Assembly: GCA_045568635.1 (NCBI GenBank)
Contig: JBJLAO010000003.1
Location: 186,001-250,000 of the forward strand
Direction: 5' to 3'
Origin: MedAcidi-G1 sp000817085
GTDB lineage: Bacteria > Actinomycetota > Acidimicrobiia > Acidimicrobiales > MedAcidi-G1
DNA length: 64,000 nt
Position 1 is the first letter of the stretch. Every line of letters starts with the position of its first letter. The notes under the pieces are model-generated. The model was given only the letters and a program-made list of their open reading frames with translations, was not told the DNA's origin and made no database searches. Below are positions 24,812 to 34,123 of this stretch, one piece after another. The position numbers were made by a program, and so were the translations under genes.

Positions 24812-25639
24812 TTAAGACTTTTTTTCTCTGTAATCTTCGAATGGCCTGTCTCTATCACTCAAAGTTTTCGCTACACCTTCATTTTTGAATCTTTTCATAT
24901 ATTCCTTTGATGACTCCTGATGAAATCCAAGTGCTTGTATTTCAGCAGTCGCTCTGATCCCATCTCTTACTCCCATTGCTTCCATGGCACGATGGACTGA
25001 ACGTTTGTTTAGGGCCAATAGGTCAGAAGGAATTTTCGAAATCCTGCTAGCAATTGCTGTAACTGCATCATCAAGCTCATTAAAAGGGAATGCTTTATTT
25101 GCAAATCCGGAATTAACAGCCTCTATTCCTGTCATAGCATCGCCTGTCAGCATAGCTTCCATTGCTTTTCTAAAACCCAAATACCATGTTTGCCATTGCA
25201 TATCCGGAGGTGACATCAGACGAACAGGTGGATACCCAATTTGTGCATCTTCAGAAACATATAGAAGATCACACGCGGCAGCTAACTCTGATCCACCGGC
25301 CAAACAATAACCGTGAACTTGCCCGATGATTGGTTTTGACATATCCCACATTTCAAACCAATTAGCTACGACATGTCTCGACCACCAACCATCTGTTTTT
25401 GCTGTTCTTCTTTCAACAGGATTGTTCACTGAGGACAAGTCATAACCTGAGCAGAAAGATACGCCAGCACCGCGTATAACTATCACAGACACGTCCTTAT
25501 CTGAATCTGCATCTCTTAAGTTTTCAAAAATAGCTAAACGCAAATCATCGTTTAGCGCATTATGTTTTTCAGGTCGATTCATAGTTAACCGTCTGATGCC
25601 TTTCTCTGGCTCGTCTGTTAACAAAACTGAAGTATCCAC
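24812..25639 (-). CDS. Enoyl-CoA hydratase/isomerase (crotonase) family protein
   Basis: A 275-residue crotonase from a GTG start at 25639 with AGGGAG seven bases upstream. A longer frame from 25687 overlaps the ligase gene and is less likely. Oxyanion-hole regions appear as RGAGVSFCSGYDLSS and GYCLAGGSELAAACDL. The fold handles acyl-CoA hydration, isomerisation or hydrolysis; the exact reaction cannot be read. It follows the acyl-CoA ligase gene by 26 bases in the same direction, so the two probably form a small operon for activation and processing of a carboxylic acid. Confidence 0.88.
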   Translation of the reverse strand: MDTSVLLTDEPEKGIRRLTMNRPEKHNALNDDLRLAIFENLRDADSDKDVSVIVIRGAGVSFCSGYDLSSVNNPVERRTAKTDGWWSRHVVANWFEMWDMSKPIIGQVHGYCLAGGSELAAACDLLYVSEDAQIGYPPVRLMSPPDMQWQTWYLGFRKAMEAMLTGDAMTGIEAVNSGFANKAFPFNELDDAVTAIASRISKIPSDLLALNKRSVHRAMEAMGVRDGIRATAEIQALGFHQESSKEYMKRFKNEGVAKTLSDRDRPFEDYREKKS

Positions 25640-25665
25640 TTTGTGACTCCCTAAATATTTGCTAG

Positions 25666-27207
25666 CTATCCTTGAAAATTTTCCCAATATGGAGCTCTGA
25701 GTTTGCGTTTATTTATCTTCCCCATAGTTGTTCTCCCCAAATCACTAATAAATTCAATTTTCTTTGGGCACTTGTAATGAGTGAGATTGTCACGACAATA
25801 CGAAATGAGTTGTTCTTCGGTAACGGAAACACCAGAACTGTCTCGTATAACAAGTGCTAATAGTTTTTCGCCCATCCCTTTGTCTGGTACGCCGATACAA
25901 GCAACATCTAAGACATTTTCATGCGTAATTAAAACTTGTTCAGATTCTGCCGGGTATATATTGACTCCACCCGAAACAACCATGTCTGAAAATCTGTCAG
26001 TTATGTAGACATAACCGTCTTCGTCTAAATAGCCGATTTCACCCAAAGTGAAAACACCAGGCTCGATGTGTGCTGCTGCAGATTTTTCTGGATCGTTGTG
26101 ATACACAACCCCTCTGCCTGTCTTATCACGAAAATAAAGACGACCCTCTACACCTCGCTCGACAGGTGAACCATCATCATCAAAAATGATCGCTTCAAAT
26201 GGTGGCCTAGCCTGACCTACGGAACCTGGATGCTCTAACCATTCTTCAGACGTGATACTACAAGTTGTACCTACTTCACTTGCACCGTAGGCCTCGAACA
26301 GTACTGGGCCCCACCATTCGATCATGTTCTGTTTAATTTCTATGGGGCAAGCAGCTCCTGTATGAGTGACCATCTTTAGAGATGAGACGTCATACTTATC
26401 TCTTACGCCTTTAGGAAGATCTAGTAAGCGGACAAAATGAGTTGGGACCATTACTGTGCTTTCTATTTCATAGTCAGAAATCGCAGACAGAGTTTTTTCG
26501 GCATCAAATCTACCTAATACAACTACAGGAACTCCGGCAACTAGATTACGCATTCCTGAAAGTGGCCCTGTGTGATACATGGGACCTACAACTAAATGGT
26601 TTCCATACTTACTAAATCTGCTTTCTTGGAGAGCCTCAATGTGTTCTTGAATTGTTTCACCTCCCGCAAACATTGTCGGTGGAAGATCAGTTCCTTTTGG
26701 TCTGCCAGTGGTCCCGGAAGTATAAAGAAGGTGAGGTAATGGCTTGATATTTGTAGTTGGATTTTCGAGCGAGACGTCTCCGTGCCACTTATCCCAGATT
26801 TCGAAATTCTTTGGTCTATCCTCGCCGCTACCCCACACCACGACCTGATTAATTTTTGCAATCTGGGCAGCTTCTAATCCCCGGTCTAAAGTTTCGGGTC
26901 CCAAAAAAAGGACACTTGTTTCACTGTCTTTAAGTATGTATGCGGCTTCTTCAGCAGTTAGATGAAAGTTAACGGGAACTGTCGAAGCCCCCGCTAATAA
27001 TCCTCCAAGGTGAGCAAGCGCCGTTTCAACCGAGTTCTCCGCGAAAACAGAAATACGTTTCTGCTCTCCTAAATCGCTTTCTAGAAGTCTGTTTGTGACA
27101 CGATTTAATATTTCGTCGACATCATTCCAATCGAGCGCTTTGTTATCGTCTCTTATTGCAATTTGACCCGAGTTTTTTTGAGCTAATTCTTTAGCAAATT
27201 CTGGCAT
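25666..27207 (-). CDS. AMP-dependent acyl-CoA synthetase/ligase
   Basis: A 513-residue adenylate-forming enzyme with the AMP-binding signature YTSGTTGRPKGTD, the A5-type EAYGASEVG motif, and a C-terminal catalytic lysine region (RTTMGKINKRKLR). It activates a carboxylate to its CoA ester through an acyl-adenylate. The start at 27207 has GGAGG five bases upstream; an upstream TTG at 27219 lies inside that ribosome site and is rejected. Cotranscribed with a crotonase and divergent from an APH-fold kinase gene. Family members include medium-chain, long-chain and terpenoid or bile-acid ligases; substrate is not assignable. Confidence 0.92.
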   Translation of the reverse strand: MPEFAKELAQKNSGQIAIRDDNKALDWNDVDEILNRVTNRLLESDLGEQKRISVFAENSVETALAHLGGLLAGASTVPVNFHLTAEEAAYILKDSETSVLFLGPETLDRGLEAAQIAKINQVVVWGSGEDRPKNFEIWDKWHGDVSLENPTTNIKPLPHLLYTSGTTGRPKGTDLPPTMFAGGETIQEHIEALQESRFSKYGNHLVVGPMYHTGPLSGMRNLVAGVPVVVLGRFDAEKTLSAISDYEIESTVMVPTHFVRLLDLPKGVRDKYDVSSLKMVTHTGAACPIEIKQNMIEWWGPVLFEAYGASEVGTTCSITSEEWLEHPGSVGQARPPFEAIIFDDDGSPVERGVEGRLYFRDKTGRGVVYHNDPEKSAAAHIEPGVFTLGEIGYLDEDGYVYITDRFSDMVVSGGVNIYPAESEQVLITHENVLDVACIGVPDKGMGEKLLALVIRDSSGVSVTEEQLISYCRDNLTHYKCPKKIEFISDLGRTTMGKINKRKLRAPYWENFQG

Positions 27208-27359
27208 TCCTACCTCCAAAACCTATGCCATTATGCCAAATTAAAATCAAACCGCTCCCTCGCGTTTAGACAATCAAACTTTTCCCACTTCTTATGCTAA
27301 CTATTATGCTGCTACCGTTCGGAACTAACCCAAGGGTTAAGACCATTTGAGGAGGTTTT

Positions 27360-28430
27360 ATGGATCTTAATGAAATACCAAAGTCTGCAAGTGAAATTAC
27401 AGCTGGATGGATGACAGCTGCTTTAAATCTTGAAAACAATGATTACGTTTCTGAAATAAGGGTAGAAGAGATGGCAGAAGGTGTTGGCTTCATGGGAGAA
27501 GTGGCACGTTTGCATCTAACGTTTTCAGATGAAACTAAAAAGACCGTAATTTCGAAGATCCCTACTCAGGATCCAAATATCCGATCCATGCTTGCCCCCG
27601 CAAGAGTTTTTGAGAGAGAAGCACGCTTTTTTCAACAAGCTCAGCCCTTGATACCTGATATAACCGCCAAATGCTTACATGTAGCTATCGACACCGAAAA
27701 TGATGATTACTTGCTTATTCTTGAAGATCTTTCCGACATGCGTGAAGGTGACCAGTTAAATGGTTGTTCGGTTGATGATGCCTCTTTAGCCCTTGAGGCT
27801 TTAGCTAAATTACATCGCACCTTTTGGGGTGGTAAGGACCTTGGTAGCTTTGATTGGCTACCGGATATTAATAATGCAGGAATGAAGGTGGGTAGAGAAG
27901 TATATGCCCAGTCTTTACCGGGGTTTTTAGAAGCATTTGGCTCTTCAGTCCACCCAGAAAATGAAGGTCTGGTTGAAAGATTCGGAGAAAATGTACATCA
28001 GTTACTGGATCGTCTTGCTGCAATGCCTTTGACTGTATGCCACATGGACTACAGGGCAGACAATTTATTTTTCGCTTCAGATGGTTCAGTTAAAATGATC
28101 GATTTTCAGACCTTTAGCCGTCACGGTCATGCAGAAGATGTTGGTTATTTCATTTCCCAAAATGTATCTATTGAAGATCGCCGTAATAACGAAAATGATC
28201 TCCTACGGACCTATCACGAAGCCTTAACAGCTGGTGGGATTGACTACTCTTTTGATCAACTTCGTGAAGACTACAGAATTGGAATGTTATATGGTTGGGT
28301 CATTCCCGTCTTTGCAGTCGGAACTCTAGATTTTTCAAGTGAAAGAGCTGTATCTCTATGGACGGCAGTCATTGAGCGCTGTCAAGCTGCATATCTCGAC
28401 CATGGGGTTAGTGATCTTCTCACAGTCTGA
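27360..28430 (+). CDS. APH/ecdysteroid-kinase-like phosphotransferase
   Basis: A 356-residue protein of the aminoglycoside phosphotransferase fold. The catalytic loop is CHMDYRADNLFF and the metal-binding motif is MIDFQ, followed by EDVGYFISQNV. This arrangement is closer to the EcKL/DUF1679-like small-molecule kinases found beside CoA-ester pathways than to antibiotic-resistance kinases. The likely role is ATP-dependent phosphorylation of an alcohol or sterol-like compound. GAGGAGG lies six bases before ATG. The SDR gene follows after seven bases, suggesting joint processing of a hydroxylated substrate. Confidence 0.8.
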   Translation: MDLNEIPKSASEITAGWMTAALNLENNDYVSEIRVEEMAEGVGFMGEVARLHLTFSDETKKTVISKIPTQDPNIRSMLAPARVFEREARFFQQAQPLIPDITAKCLHVAIDTENDDYLLILEDLSDMREGDQLNGCSVDDASLALEALAKLHRTFWGGKDLGSFDWLPDINNAGMKVGREVYAQSLPGFLEAFGSSVHPENEGLVERFGENVHQLLDRLAAMPLTVCHMDYRADNLFFASDGSVKMIDFQTFSRHGHAEDVGYFISQNVSIEDRRNNENDLLRTYHEALTAGGIDYSFDQLREDYRIGMLYGWVIPVFAVGTLDFSSERAVSLWTAVIERCQAAYLDHGVSDLLTV

Positions 28431-28437
28431 AAATAAA

Positions 28438-29247
28438 ATGAAGAACTACTTTGAAGACCATACTTCTCGCTCTATAGAAGAGCTTATTTCTCTTAAAGGT
28501 AAAGGGTCGGTTATCACAGGCGGTGCCGACGGTATAGGTGCTGGAATCGTAAAAAGATTCGCTGAAGCTGGTTCTTCAGTCGTTGTTGCTGATATTGATA
28601 TAAAGAAAGCTGAAGAAACTGCAAGTGTAATTGCCGCTTCAACAGGATCGAAAGTCATTGCATGCGAAGTTGACGTTACTGATTCTGAATCTTTGTCTAG
28701 GGCCGCGGAAATTTGTTTGGAAAATTTTGAGCGTTTAGAAATATGGGTTAATAATGCAGGAGTGTTTCCGACAACCGGAACGTTGTCTGAGGTGGAAGAT
28801 TCATTTATAGATGAAATGCTTGAGATTAATGTGCGCGGAACTTTTGCGGGGTCACGAGAAGCTGCTTTAAGAATGAAAGATGGTGGGGTAATAATTAATC
28901 TCGCTTCAACTCAAGGTTTATCTGGAGGCCCGGGAATAAGTGCTTATACGGCTTCTAAACATGCCGTTGTCGGTTTGACTAAAAGCTTGGCTATAGATCT
29001 GGCTGCTGACGGTATCCGTGTCGTTGCTGTTGCACCTGGTGTTATCGATACTCCTGGTGTCAACGATCAACTCGAACCTTTAAAAAAAGCAGGTATCAAT
29101 GTCACTTCAATAATGGCCGACTCACTGCTGGGTAGATCGGGAGTTCCTGATGATGTAGCTAGAGTTGTTCTATTTCTAGCAAGCGATATGGCTGACTGGA
29201 TTACAGGAGCAACTATTCCTGTTGATGCGGGGTCATTAGCAGGATAA
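28438..29247 (+). CDS. Short-chain dehydrogenase/reductase 1
   Basis: A 269-residue SDR with the dinucleotide motif TGGADGIGAG, the NNAG motif (VNNAGVF) and catalytic YTASK. The start at 28438 follows the kinase gene stop by seven bases; longer frames reach back into the kinase gene and are unlikely. It oxidises or reduces an alcohol/ketone with NAD(P). It carries an N-terminal extension of about 20 residues before the core fold. Likely partner of the preceding kinase; substrate unknown. Confidence 0.88.
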   Translation: MKNYFEDHTSRSIEELISLKGKGSVITGGADGIGAGIVKRFAEAGSSVVVADIDIKKAEETASVIAASTGSKVIACEVDVTDSESLSRAAEICLENFERLEIWVNNAGVFPTTGTLSEVEDSFIDEMLEINVRGTFAGSREAALRMKDGGVIINLASTQGLSGGPGISAYTASKHAVVGLTKSLAIDLAADGIRVVAVAPGVIDTPGVNDQLEPLKKAGINVTSIMADSLLGRSGVPDDVARVVLFLASDMADWITGATIPVDAGSLAG

Positions 29248-29260
29248 GAGAAACTTGCAT

Positions 29261-29668
29261 CTAATTCCTGTTTTCTAGCCACCAAGGCTGAGCATGAGCT
29301 GGCATTGTTTCTGAATACGATTTAGCCAAATCGCTCAAATCGTCTGTGGGGTCCTGATGGTTTGTTTCAACAAGATTAGACGAATCACTTATAGGGTCAA
29401 CCCACTCGATTTTTATTTCTTGAGTTACCTCACGAAGTTCTGCTGCTATGTCTTCGTGGTGAGAACTAGATTGATGTTTGAGGAAACCTAAATAATCTTT
29501 AAATGAAGCTAATACATAATACGTTTGAGGTTTTTCCCCACGCCAATATTCGTAACGTACAACTTCATCTTCTTTATTATGAGTTGCTACAAAAAGGTCT
29601 CGGCCTGCGATTTCAAACCTTTTTTCTTTACCTTCATGTACTTTTATGTGTGCTAAAAAAGTAGCCAT
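29261..29668 (-). CDS. ABM-fold (antibiotic biosynthesis monooxygenase-like) small protein
   Basis: A 135-residue protein with the ABM/dimeric alpha-beta barrel pattern: FLAHIKVHEGKEKRFE, VRYEYWRGEKPQTYYVLASFKD, then FLKHQSSSHH. Such proteins are cofactor-free monooxygenases, isomerases or heme-degradation-like enzymes. The C-terminal 35 residues extend beyond the fold. It is convergent with the SDR gene and divergent from a P450 gene. Two other ABM-like proteins lie at 34986-35342 and 50477-50779, but this one is more distant. Confidence 0.68.
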   Translation of the reverse strand: MATFLAHIKVHEGKEKRFEIAGRDLFVATHNKEDEVVRYEYWRGEKPQTYYVLASFKDYLGFLKHQSSSHHEDIAAELREVTQEIKIEWVDPISDSSNLVETNHQDPTDDLSDLAKSYSETMPAHAQPWWLENRN

Positions 29669-29746
29669 ATAGTTTCCCTCAATTCCCCGATTAACTCTTA
29701 TTCACATATCATCTTTAAAACAATAGAAAGAAAGAACATAGCAAAT

Positions 29747-30994
29747 ATGAGCACCTCTGACCATATCGATCTATTTAACGAAGAAACTCAAGAAGACTGG
29801 TTTCCGACGTATAAAGAATTGAGGGACGAATTCCCTATTTATCAGATTCCCGGTAGCAAAATATACGTCCTCACTCGTTACGAGGATGTTATTTACGTAA
29901 TTAGACACCCGGAGCGCTTCATAAATGGTTACGGAACAACCAGACATCCTTCAAGTCAGAAAATTTACGAAGAAAAAGGTTTTATAAAAAGGTCTGTTTT
30001 AGGAACAAACCCACCTGTTCACAAGTTGTACAGAGACATGGTTGACTCTCATTTCAACGTTGAAGGTTCAGCTAGATGGAAAGAAACAATTGAAGATCTG
30101 TCACATGAAGTAATTGACGGTTTTTGTAGCGATGGTGAGGTCGAGTTCCTCTCATCTTTCGCTCTGCCGATTCCTATAACTATGATCACACGAATCCTGG
30201 GGTTACCGCTGGAAGACATTGATCAACTACACAAATGGTCTGATGCTTGGGTTTTGCCTTTTTCAGGTCCACTGAGCGAGGAGAAGGAAAATTGGGTTGC
30301 CGAACAAGGTGTTGAATTCCAGAACTATATCTTAAAGCATGTACGCGATCGAAGAGAAAAACCACAGGACGACGTAATAAGTCACCTAGCGCATGGGATT
30401 TTCGGAGATGAGCGACCGCTTACAGACAGTGAAATTGTTCGCATCATTGATCACTTATACATAGGGGGTAATGAGACCACTACCTTCGCTCTTACCTCAG
30501 GATTATGGATTCTTTTACGAGAAGACGGTTTGTATGAAAAGATCTTAAATAATCGTGATCTTGTGGAACCCTTCATTGAAGAAGTTTTAAGACTTGAGTC
30601 GCCAACGCAGGGTCTCTATCGGGAAACTACCCAGGATGAAGAATTTCATGGAGTGGCAATTCCAAAGGGTTCAGTGATTCACATTCGGTATGCGGCCGCA
30701 AATCGCGATGAAAGAATGTTCGACAACCCAGATGATGTTGATTTGGACAGAAAAAACTTAAAGCGTCATATGGCTTTTTCCCTAGGGGAGCACCATTGCC
30801 CCGGATCAGGTCTTTCACGTACTGAACAGCACATAGCTTTGAACGTTGTTTTAAATCGACTTCCGAATTTAGCTCTTTGTAAGGAGAAAAATGATTACAA
30901 GCACATGCCGGGATTGGTATTGCGGAGTCTCAATGAACTTCATGTGACTTTTGATCCAACAGAACCTCTTCAAGCTAATGAAAAAGTTCTGTAA
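29747..30994 (+). CDS. Cytochrome P450 (bacterial soluble type) 2
   Basis: A 415-residue P450. The heme loop FSLGEHHCPGSGL places the cysteine ligand at residue 351, and the I-helix is GGNETT. It is soluble and lacks a fused reductase. A shorter interval between the ExxR region and heme loop is within the family range. The gene stands alone between divergent ABM and convergent thiolase genes, so it is a single transcription unit. Substrate unknown; the surrounding genes for CoA esters, SDRs and a thiolase suggest a lipid or terpenoid. Confidence 0.92.
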   Translation: MSTSDHIDLFNEETQEDWFPTYKELRDEFPIYQIPGSKIYVLTRYEDVIYVIRHPERFINGYGTTRHPSSQKIYEEKGFIKRSVLGTNPPVHKLYRDMVDSHFNVEGSARWKETIEDLSHEVIDGFCSDGEVEFLSSFALPIPITMITRILGLPLEDIDQLHKWSDAWVLPFSGPLSEEKENWVAEQGVEFQNYILKHVRDRREKPQDDVISHLAHGIFGDERPLTDSEIVRIIDHLYIGGNETTTFALTSGLWILLREDGLYEKILNNRDLVEPFIEEVLRLESPTQGLYRETTQDEEFHGVAIPKGSVIHIRYAAANRDERMFDNPDDVDLDRKNLKRHMAFSLGEHHCPGSGLSRTEQHIALNVVLNRLPNLALCKEKNDYKHMPGLVLRSLNELHVTFDPTEPLQANEKVL

Positions 30995-31007
30995 TAACGA
31001 AACTTTT

Positions 31008-32150
31008 TTATTTAGAAAGAATCGTTACACCTGATATTCCCGGGGCTCCGTATACGTGTGTGTAGGCGGTCTGAGGATCATTTGGTACTTGCCTTTCGCC
31101 GGCGTCGCCGCGAAGCTGCAAAACATTTTCATAGACCTGTCTCAATCCTGAAGCTCCTATTGGTTCGCCGTTTGCTAAACAACCACCGTCGGTATTTACA
31201 GGGAACTTCCCGTCTATTTCTGTTTCTCCGTTTTGAATCATGGCTTCTTGTTCTCCATGTTCACAGAATCCATTTTCTGCCATGTGCATGACCTCAGCTC
31301 CGCTTTCAGTGTCTTGTAGCTGAGCTAAATCAATTTCATCTGGCCCTATTCCAGCCATTTCAAAAGCTGCTTTGGACGCATCTACGGTTGGCCCTTCGCT
31401 GAATTCATTAGACAGATGTGGTGAGAAAACTTCAAAACTTCCAAATCGACGTGACTTCACTACACATGACTTTAGATAAACGGGGTTGTCTGTAAATTCT
31501 TTAGCCCTGTCTGCTCTTACTAGAACAAGAGCCACGCCCCCTTCTCCTGGAGAGCAGAACATATATTGAGTTAATGGGTAAGAAAGCATTGTTGATTCAA
31601 GAACTTCTTCTTCAGAAAATGGTTTTCTGCGCCATGCCATTGGATTTAGTGCGCCATTTCTAAAAGCTTTTGTCGACACTCTCGCCAATGTGTTTTGAGT
31701 TATCCCGTAATCATGCATGTACCTGTTTATCTTCATGCCAAAAAACTGTGTGGTGAGAGCCATACCGGACTCTCCATACCATTCAAGATTGTCTCCCCGG
31801 GTCCTAACCCTAAAAGCACCCCTCTCGTGTTTATCAAAACCTAAAGCAATACCGATTTCAAAAGTACCTGAGCGTATTGCGTTATAAGACGAAATCAGGG
31901 CTGAACCACCGGTGGCGCAACCATTGTGAACATTTATAAATTGCAAACCTGTTAAACCTAGACGTGAAACCATCGTGTCTGGGGAACCGGCATCTTTGCT
32001 GCCGCCAAAAGCGAACTCTAAATCCTCCCATTGAGCTCCTGCATCAGCAAGGGCTCTTCGAACAGCTATTACACCTTGGTCCATTCCGGTCACTCCATCG
32101 TGGCGGCCGAATTCGTGCATGCCAATCCCAACAATTGCAACATCATGCAT
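31008..32150 (-). CDS. Thiolase-like acetyl-CoA acetyltransferase / SCP-x type
   Basis: A 380-residue thiolase-superfamily protein starting at the ATG 32150 (GAAGGG about ten bases upstream; an upstream TTG at 32174 is rejected). It opens MHDVAIVGIGMHEFG and carries the NVHNGCATGGSALISS segment, whose cysteine aligns with the thiolase nucleophile region. The C-terminal half has NTDGGCLANGEPIGASG. This is the non-canonical 'lipid-transfer protein/thiolase' branch that works with a DUF35 partner, which is encoded immediately upstream. Members act in side-chain shortening of steroids and related acids as thiolases or retro-aldol enzymes. Confidence 0.87.
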   Translation of the reverse strand: MHDVAIVGIGMHEFGRHDGVTGMDQGVIAVRRALADAGAQWEDLEFAFGGSKDAGSPDTMVSRLGLTGLQFINVHNGCATGGSALISSYNAIRSGTFEIGIALGFDKHERGAFRVRTRGDNLEWYGESGMALTTQFFGMKINRYMHDYGITQNTLARVSTKAFRNGALNPMAWRRKPFSEEEVLESTMLSYPLTQYMFCSPGEGGVALVLVRADRAKEFTDNPVYLKSCVVKSRRFGSFEVFSPHLSNEFSEGPTVDASKAAFEMAGIGPDEIDLAQLQDTESGAEVMHMAENGFCEHGEQEAMIQNGETEIDGKFPVNTDGGCLANGEPIGASGLRQVYENVLQLRGDAGERQVPNDPQTAYTHVYGAPGISGVTILSK

Positions 32151-32182
32151 TTCTGTATTCCCTTCTCGTTTCAATATCCATA

Positions 32183-32614
32183 CTAATTATTATCGGACGG
32201 CTGGAAAGCAAATGTAACTACTTCATTACCTTCTTCGTCTATGGCTAAAGGAACGACTGTGAGTTCCATCTCCATTCCGACTCGTAAACGTGTCGGATCA
32301 TTTTCTGTCAGTCGAGCTTCTACTTTAACTTCGCCTGGAAGTTCTACGTATCCAACGCCATATGCTTCAAAATTCTCTGGATCAGTTTCACCTATGTAGG
32401 GGGGTGACTTAGGTGGAAAACCCTGTATGGTCCAAGTCCACAAAACTCCTTTGGTTGATAATTCAACTTGTTCGATACGGTCGCCTGTACATTTGGGGCA
32501 ATCTTTTTGCATCGGAAAAACATGGTTGCCACAGTCTGGGCATCTCCCCCCGATCAATCTAGGTTCTCCTGGAATTCCTGTCAGTACTGTGTCTTGTACG
32601 GAAACCTGAGCCAT
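32183..32614 (-). CDS. DUF35 / OB-fold zinc-ribbon partner of the thiolase
   Basis: A 143-residue protein with a rubredoxin-like zinc ribbon (Cys25, Cys28, Cys39, Cys42 in CPDCG and CPKC) and an OB fold (TIQGFPPKSPPY; VGYVELPGEVKVEARL). DUF35 proteins bind and complete thiolase-like or hydratase partners in acyl-CoA metabolism. It precedes the thiolase gene by 32 bases in the same operon, as seen in actinobacterial steroid-degradation loci. AGGTAAGA lies before the ATG. Confidence 0.9.
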   Translation of the reverse strand: MAQVSVQDTVLTGIPGEPRLIGGRCPDCGNHVFPMQKDCPKCTGDRIEQVELSTKGVLWTWTIQGFPPKSPPYIGETDPENFEAYGVGYVELPGEVKVEARLTENDPTRLRVGMEMELTVVPLAIDEEGNEVVTFAFQPSDNN

Positions 32615-32670
32615 TCTTACCTTTCCTATAACTGTCTAAAAATTTATACTAATGCTTTTGAGTAAAAAGT

Positions 32671-32687
32671 TTTTTAACTCTTAAAAA
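32671..32687. promoter_or_regulatory. AT-rich perfect inverted repeat in divergent promoter region
   Basis: TTTTTAA-ctc-TTAAAAA is a perfect 7-bp dyad between the divergent DUF35 and carotenoid-oxygenase genes. It could be an operator or simply AT-rich sequence. No regulator gene is adjacent, and confidence is low. Confidence 0.3.
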
Positions 32688-32759
32688 TATCGTACAGCGC
32701 CAACGAGTGTTAAGAGAAAGCCTGACGATACGATCTTTATAAGAAGTAATGGGGGATCA

Positions 32760-34100
32760 ATGACTACAACAGAAAATGAACAGAAATTATGGCATCTAAG
32801 TGGGAACTGGACGCCAATGTTAGAAGAAATAACCGCAAATGACTTAAAAGTCGAAGGAAATATTCCTGAAGAGCTTAGTGGCACATATTTGCGTGTGGGG
32901 CCTAATCCTTCTAGCGGATGGTCCCCGCATTGGTTCTTCGGAGATGGGATGTTGCATGGCATATCTCTTGAAAATGGAAAAGCGCTTTGGTATAAGAATC
33001 GTTTTGTCGAAACACGGGTCTATAAAGGTGAAGCTGGAGATGACCCTATGGCTGTTATGGGAGATCTAACAATGGGAACTGCTAATACCCATGTTGTTAG
33101 ACATGCTGGAAAAATCCTTGCTCTAGAGGAAGGTCATTTTCCTTATGAATTGACACCAGAACTGGAAACGGTTGGCCCTTGGGACTTTGACGGAAAGCTA
33201 AATACTTCCATGACAGCTCATCCAAAAATTTGCCCTGAAACTGGTGAAATGATGTTTTTCAGTTACTTCAATTTCGAGGCCCCTTACCTTAACTACCACC
33301 GTGTTAACGCTGATGGTGAATTAGTTCAATCGGAAGGAATAGATATTCCAAATATTGTCATGATGCATGATTTCAATATCACTCGGAATCACACAATTTT
33401 TATGGATCTGCCATTGACTTTTAATCTTGAGGCTATTGATGAAAGCGGATTACCATTCCGCTTTGATCCGGAAGCCGGCGCACGTCTTGGAGTGATGAAA
33501 AGGAACGGTGATAATAATTCAATTTCTTGGCTTGAGATTGATCCTTGTTATGTGTTTCACCCAGTCAATGCACATGAAGAGGGTGAAAACATAATTATTC
33601 ACGTGTCACGTCTTGAGTCAGCATTTGCGAATTCGGCTGATGATTACTCTTCTCAAGGGCATCTCTGGAAGTGGACAATAGATACAACGACTGGAAAGGT
33701 AAGTGAAGAGCAGATCGATGACAAAGCATGCGATTTCGGTCGTGTTGATGATCGCCTTGTGGGGCTCCCGGCACGTTTTGGATATGTAATGTCTTTGCCT
33801 GAAAATAAAGAGTCTGTCGAATACGGAGAGTCTTTATACAAATATGATTTTCTAACGGGTGAGCGTCTGGAACACAAATTTGGTTCTGGCGTAATAGGCG
33901 GCGAACCAGTTTTTGCTCCTTCGTCGCCTGATTCGGAAGAGGATCAAGGTTGGGTTATGTGTCTTGTGCATGATGAGAACACGAATTCATCGAAATTTAT
34001 TATTGTTGATGCTCAAGATTTTGAATCAGACCCAGTGGCTACTATCCATATTCCACAGAGAGTTCCTTACGGCGCTCATGGTAGTTGGATGCCCAATTAG
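32760..34100 (+). CDS. Carotenoid cleavage oxygenase (RPE65 family)
   Basis: A 446-residue protein of the carotenoid/stilbene oxygenase seven-bladed propeller family. It has the entry motif FFGDGMLHGI and the blade histidines that bind Fe(II): AHPKICPETGEM, MMHDFNIT, HPVNAHEEG and a final YGAHGSW. These iron enzymes cut conjugated double bonds of carotenoids, apocarotenoids or stilbenes with O2. GGGGG-type ribosome site precedes the ATG. No carotenoid biosynthesis or rhodopsin gene is in the window, so catabolism of an external apocarotenoid, stilbene or lignin-like compound is as likely as retinal formation. The downstream SDR could handle the product. Confidence 0.9.
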   Translation: MTTTENEQKLWHLSGNWTPMLEEITANDLKVEGNIPEELSGTYLRVGPNPSSGWSPHWFFGDGMLHGISLENGKALWYKNRFVETRVYKGEAGDDPMAVMGDLTMGTANTHVVRHAGKILALEEGHFPYELTPELETVGPWDFDGKLNTSMTAHPKICPETGEMMFFSYFNFEAPYLNYHRVNADGELVQSEGIDIPNIVMMHDFNITRNHTIFMDLPLTFNLEAIDESGLPFRFDPEAGARLGVMKRNGDNNSISWLEIDPCYVFHPVNAHEEGENIIIHVSRLESAFANSADDYSSQGHLWKWTIDTTTGKVSEEQIDDKACDFGRVDDRLVGLPARFGYVMSLPENKESVEYGESLYKYDFLTGERLEHKFGSGVIGGEPVFAPSSPDSEEDQGWVMCLVHDENTNSSKFIIVDAQDFESDPVATIHIPQRVPYGAHGSWMPN

Positions 34101-34123
34101 GCTTATTAGAAAGAATAAATTTG

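Noticed and set aside
27220..27359. Repeated TTATGC(C/T) words between the ligase and kinase genes as an operator
   Set aside because: Copies are irregularly spaced and have no dyad symmetry; not enough to call.
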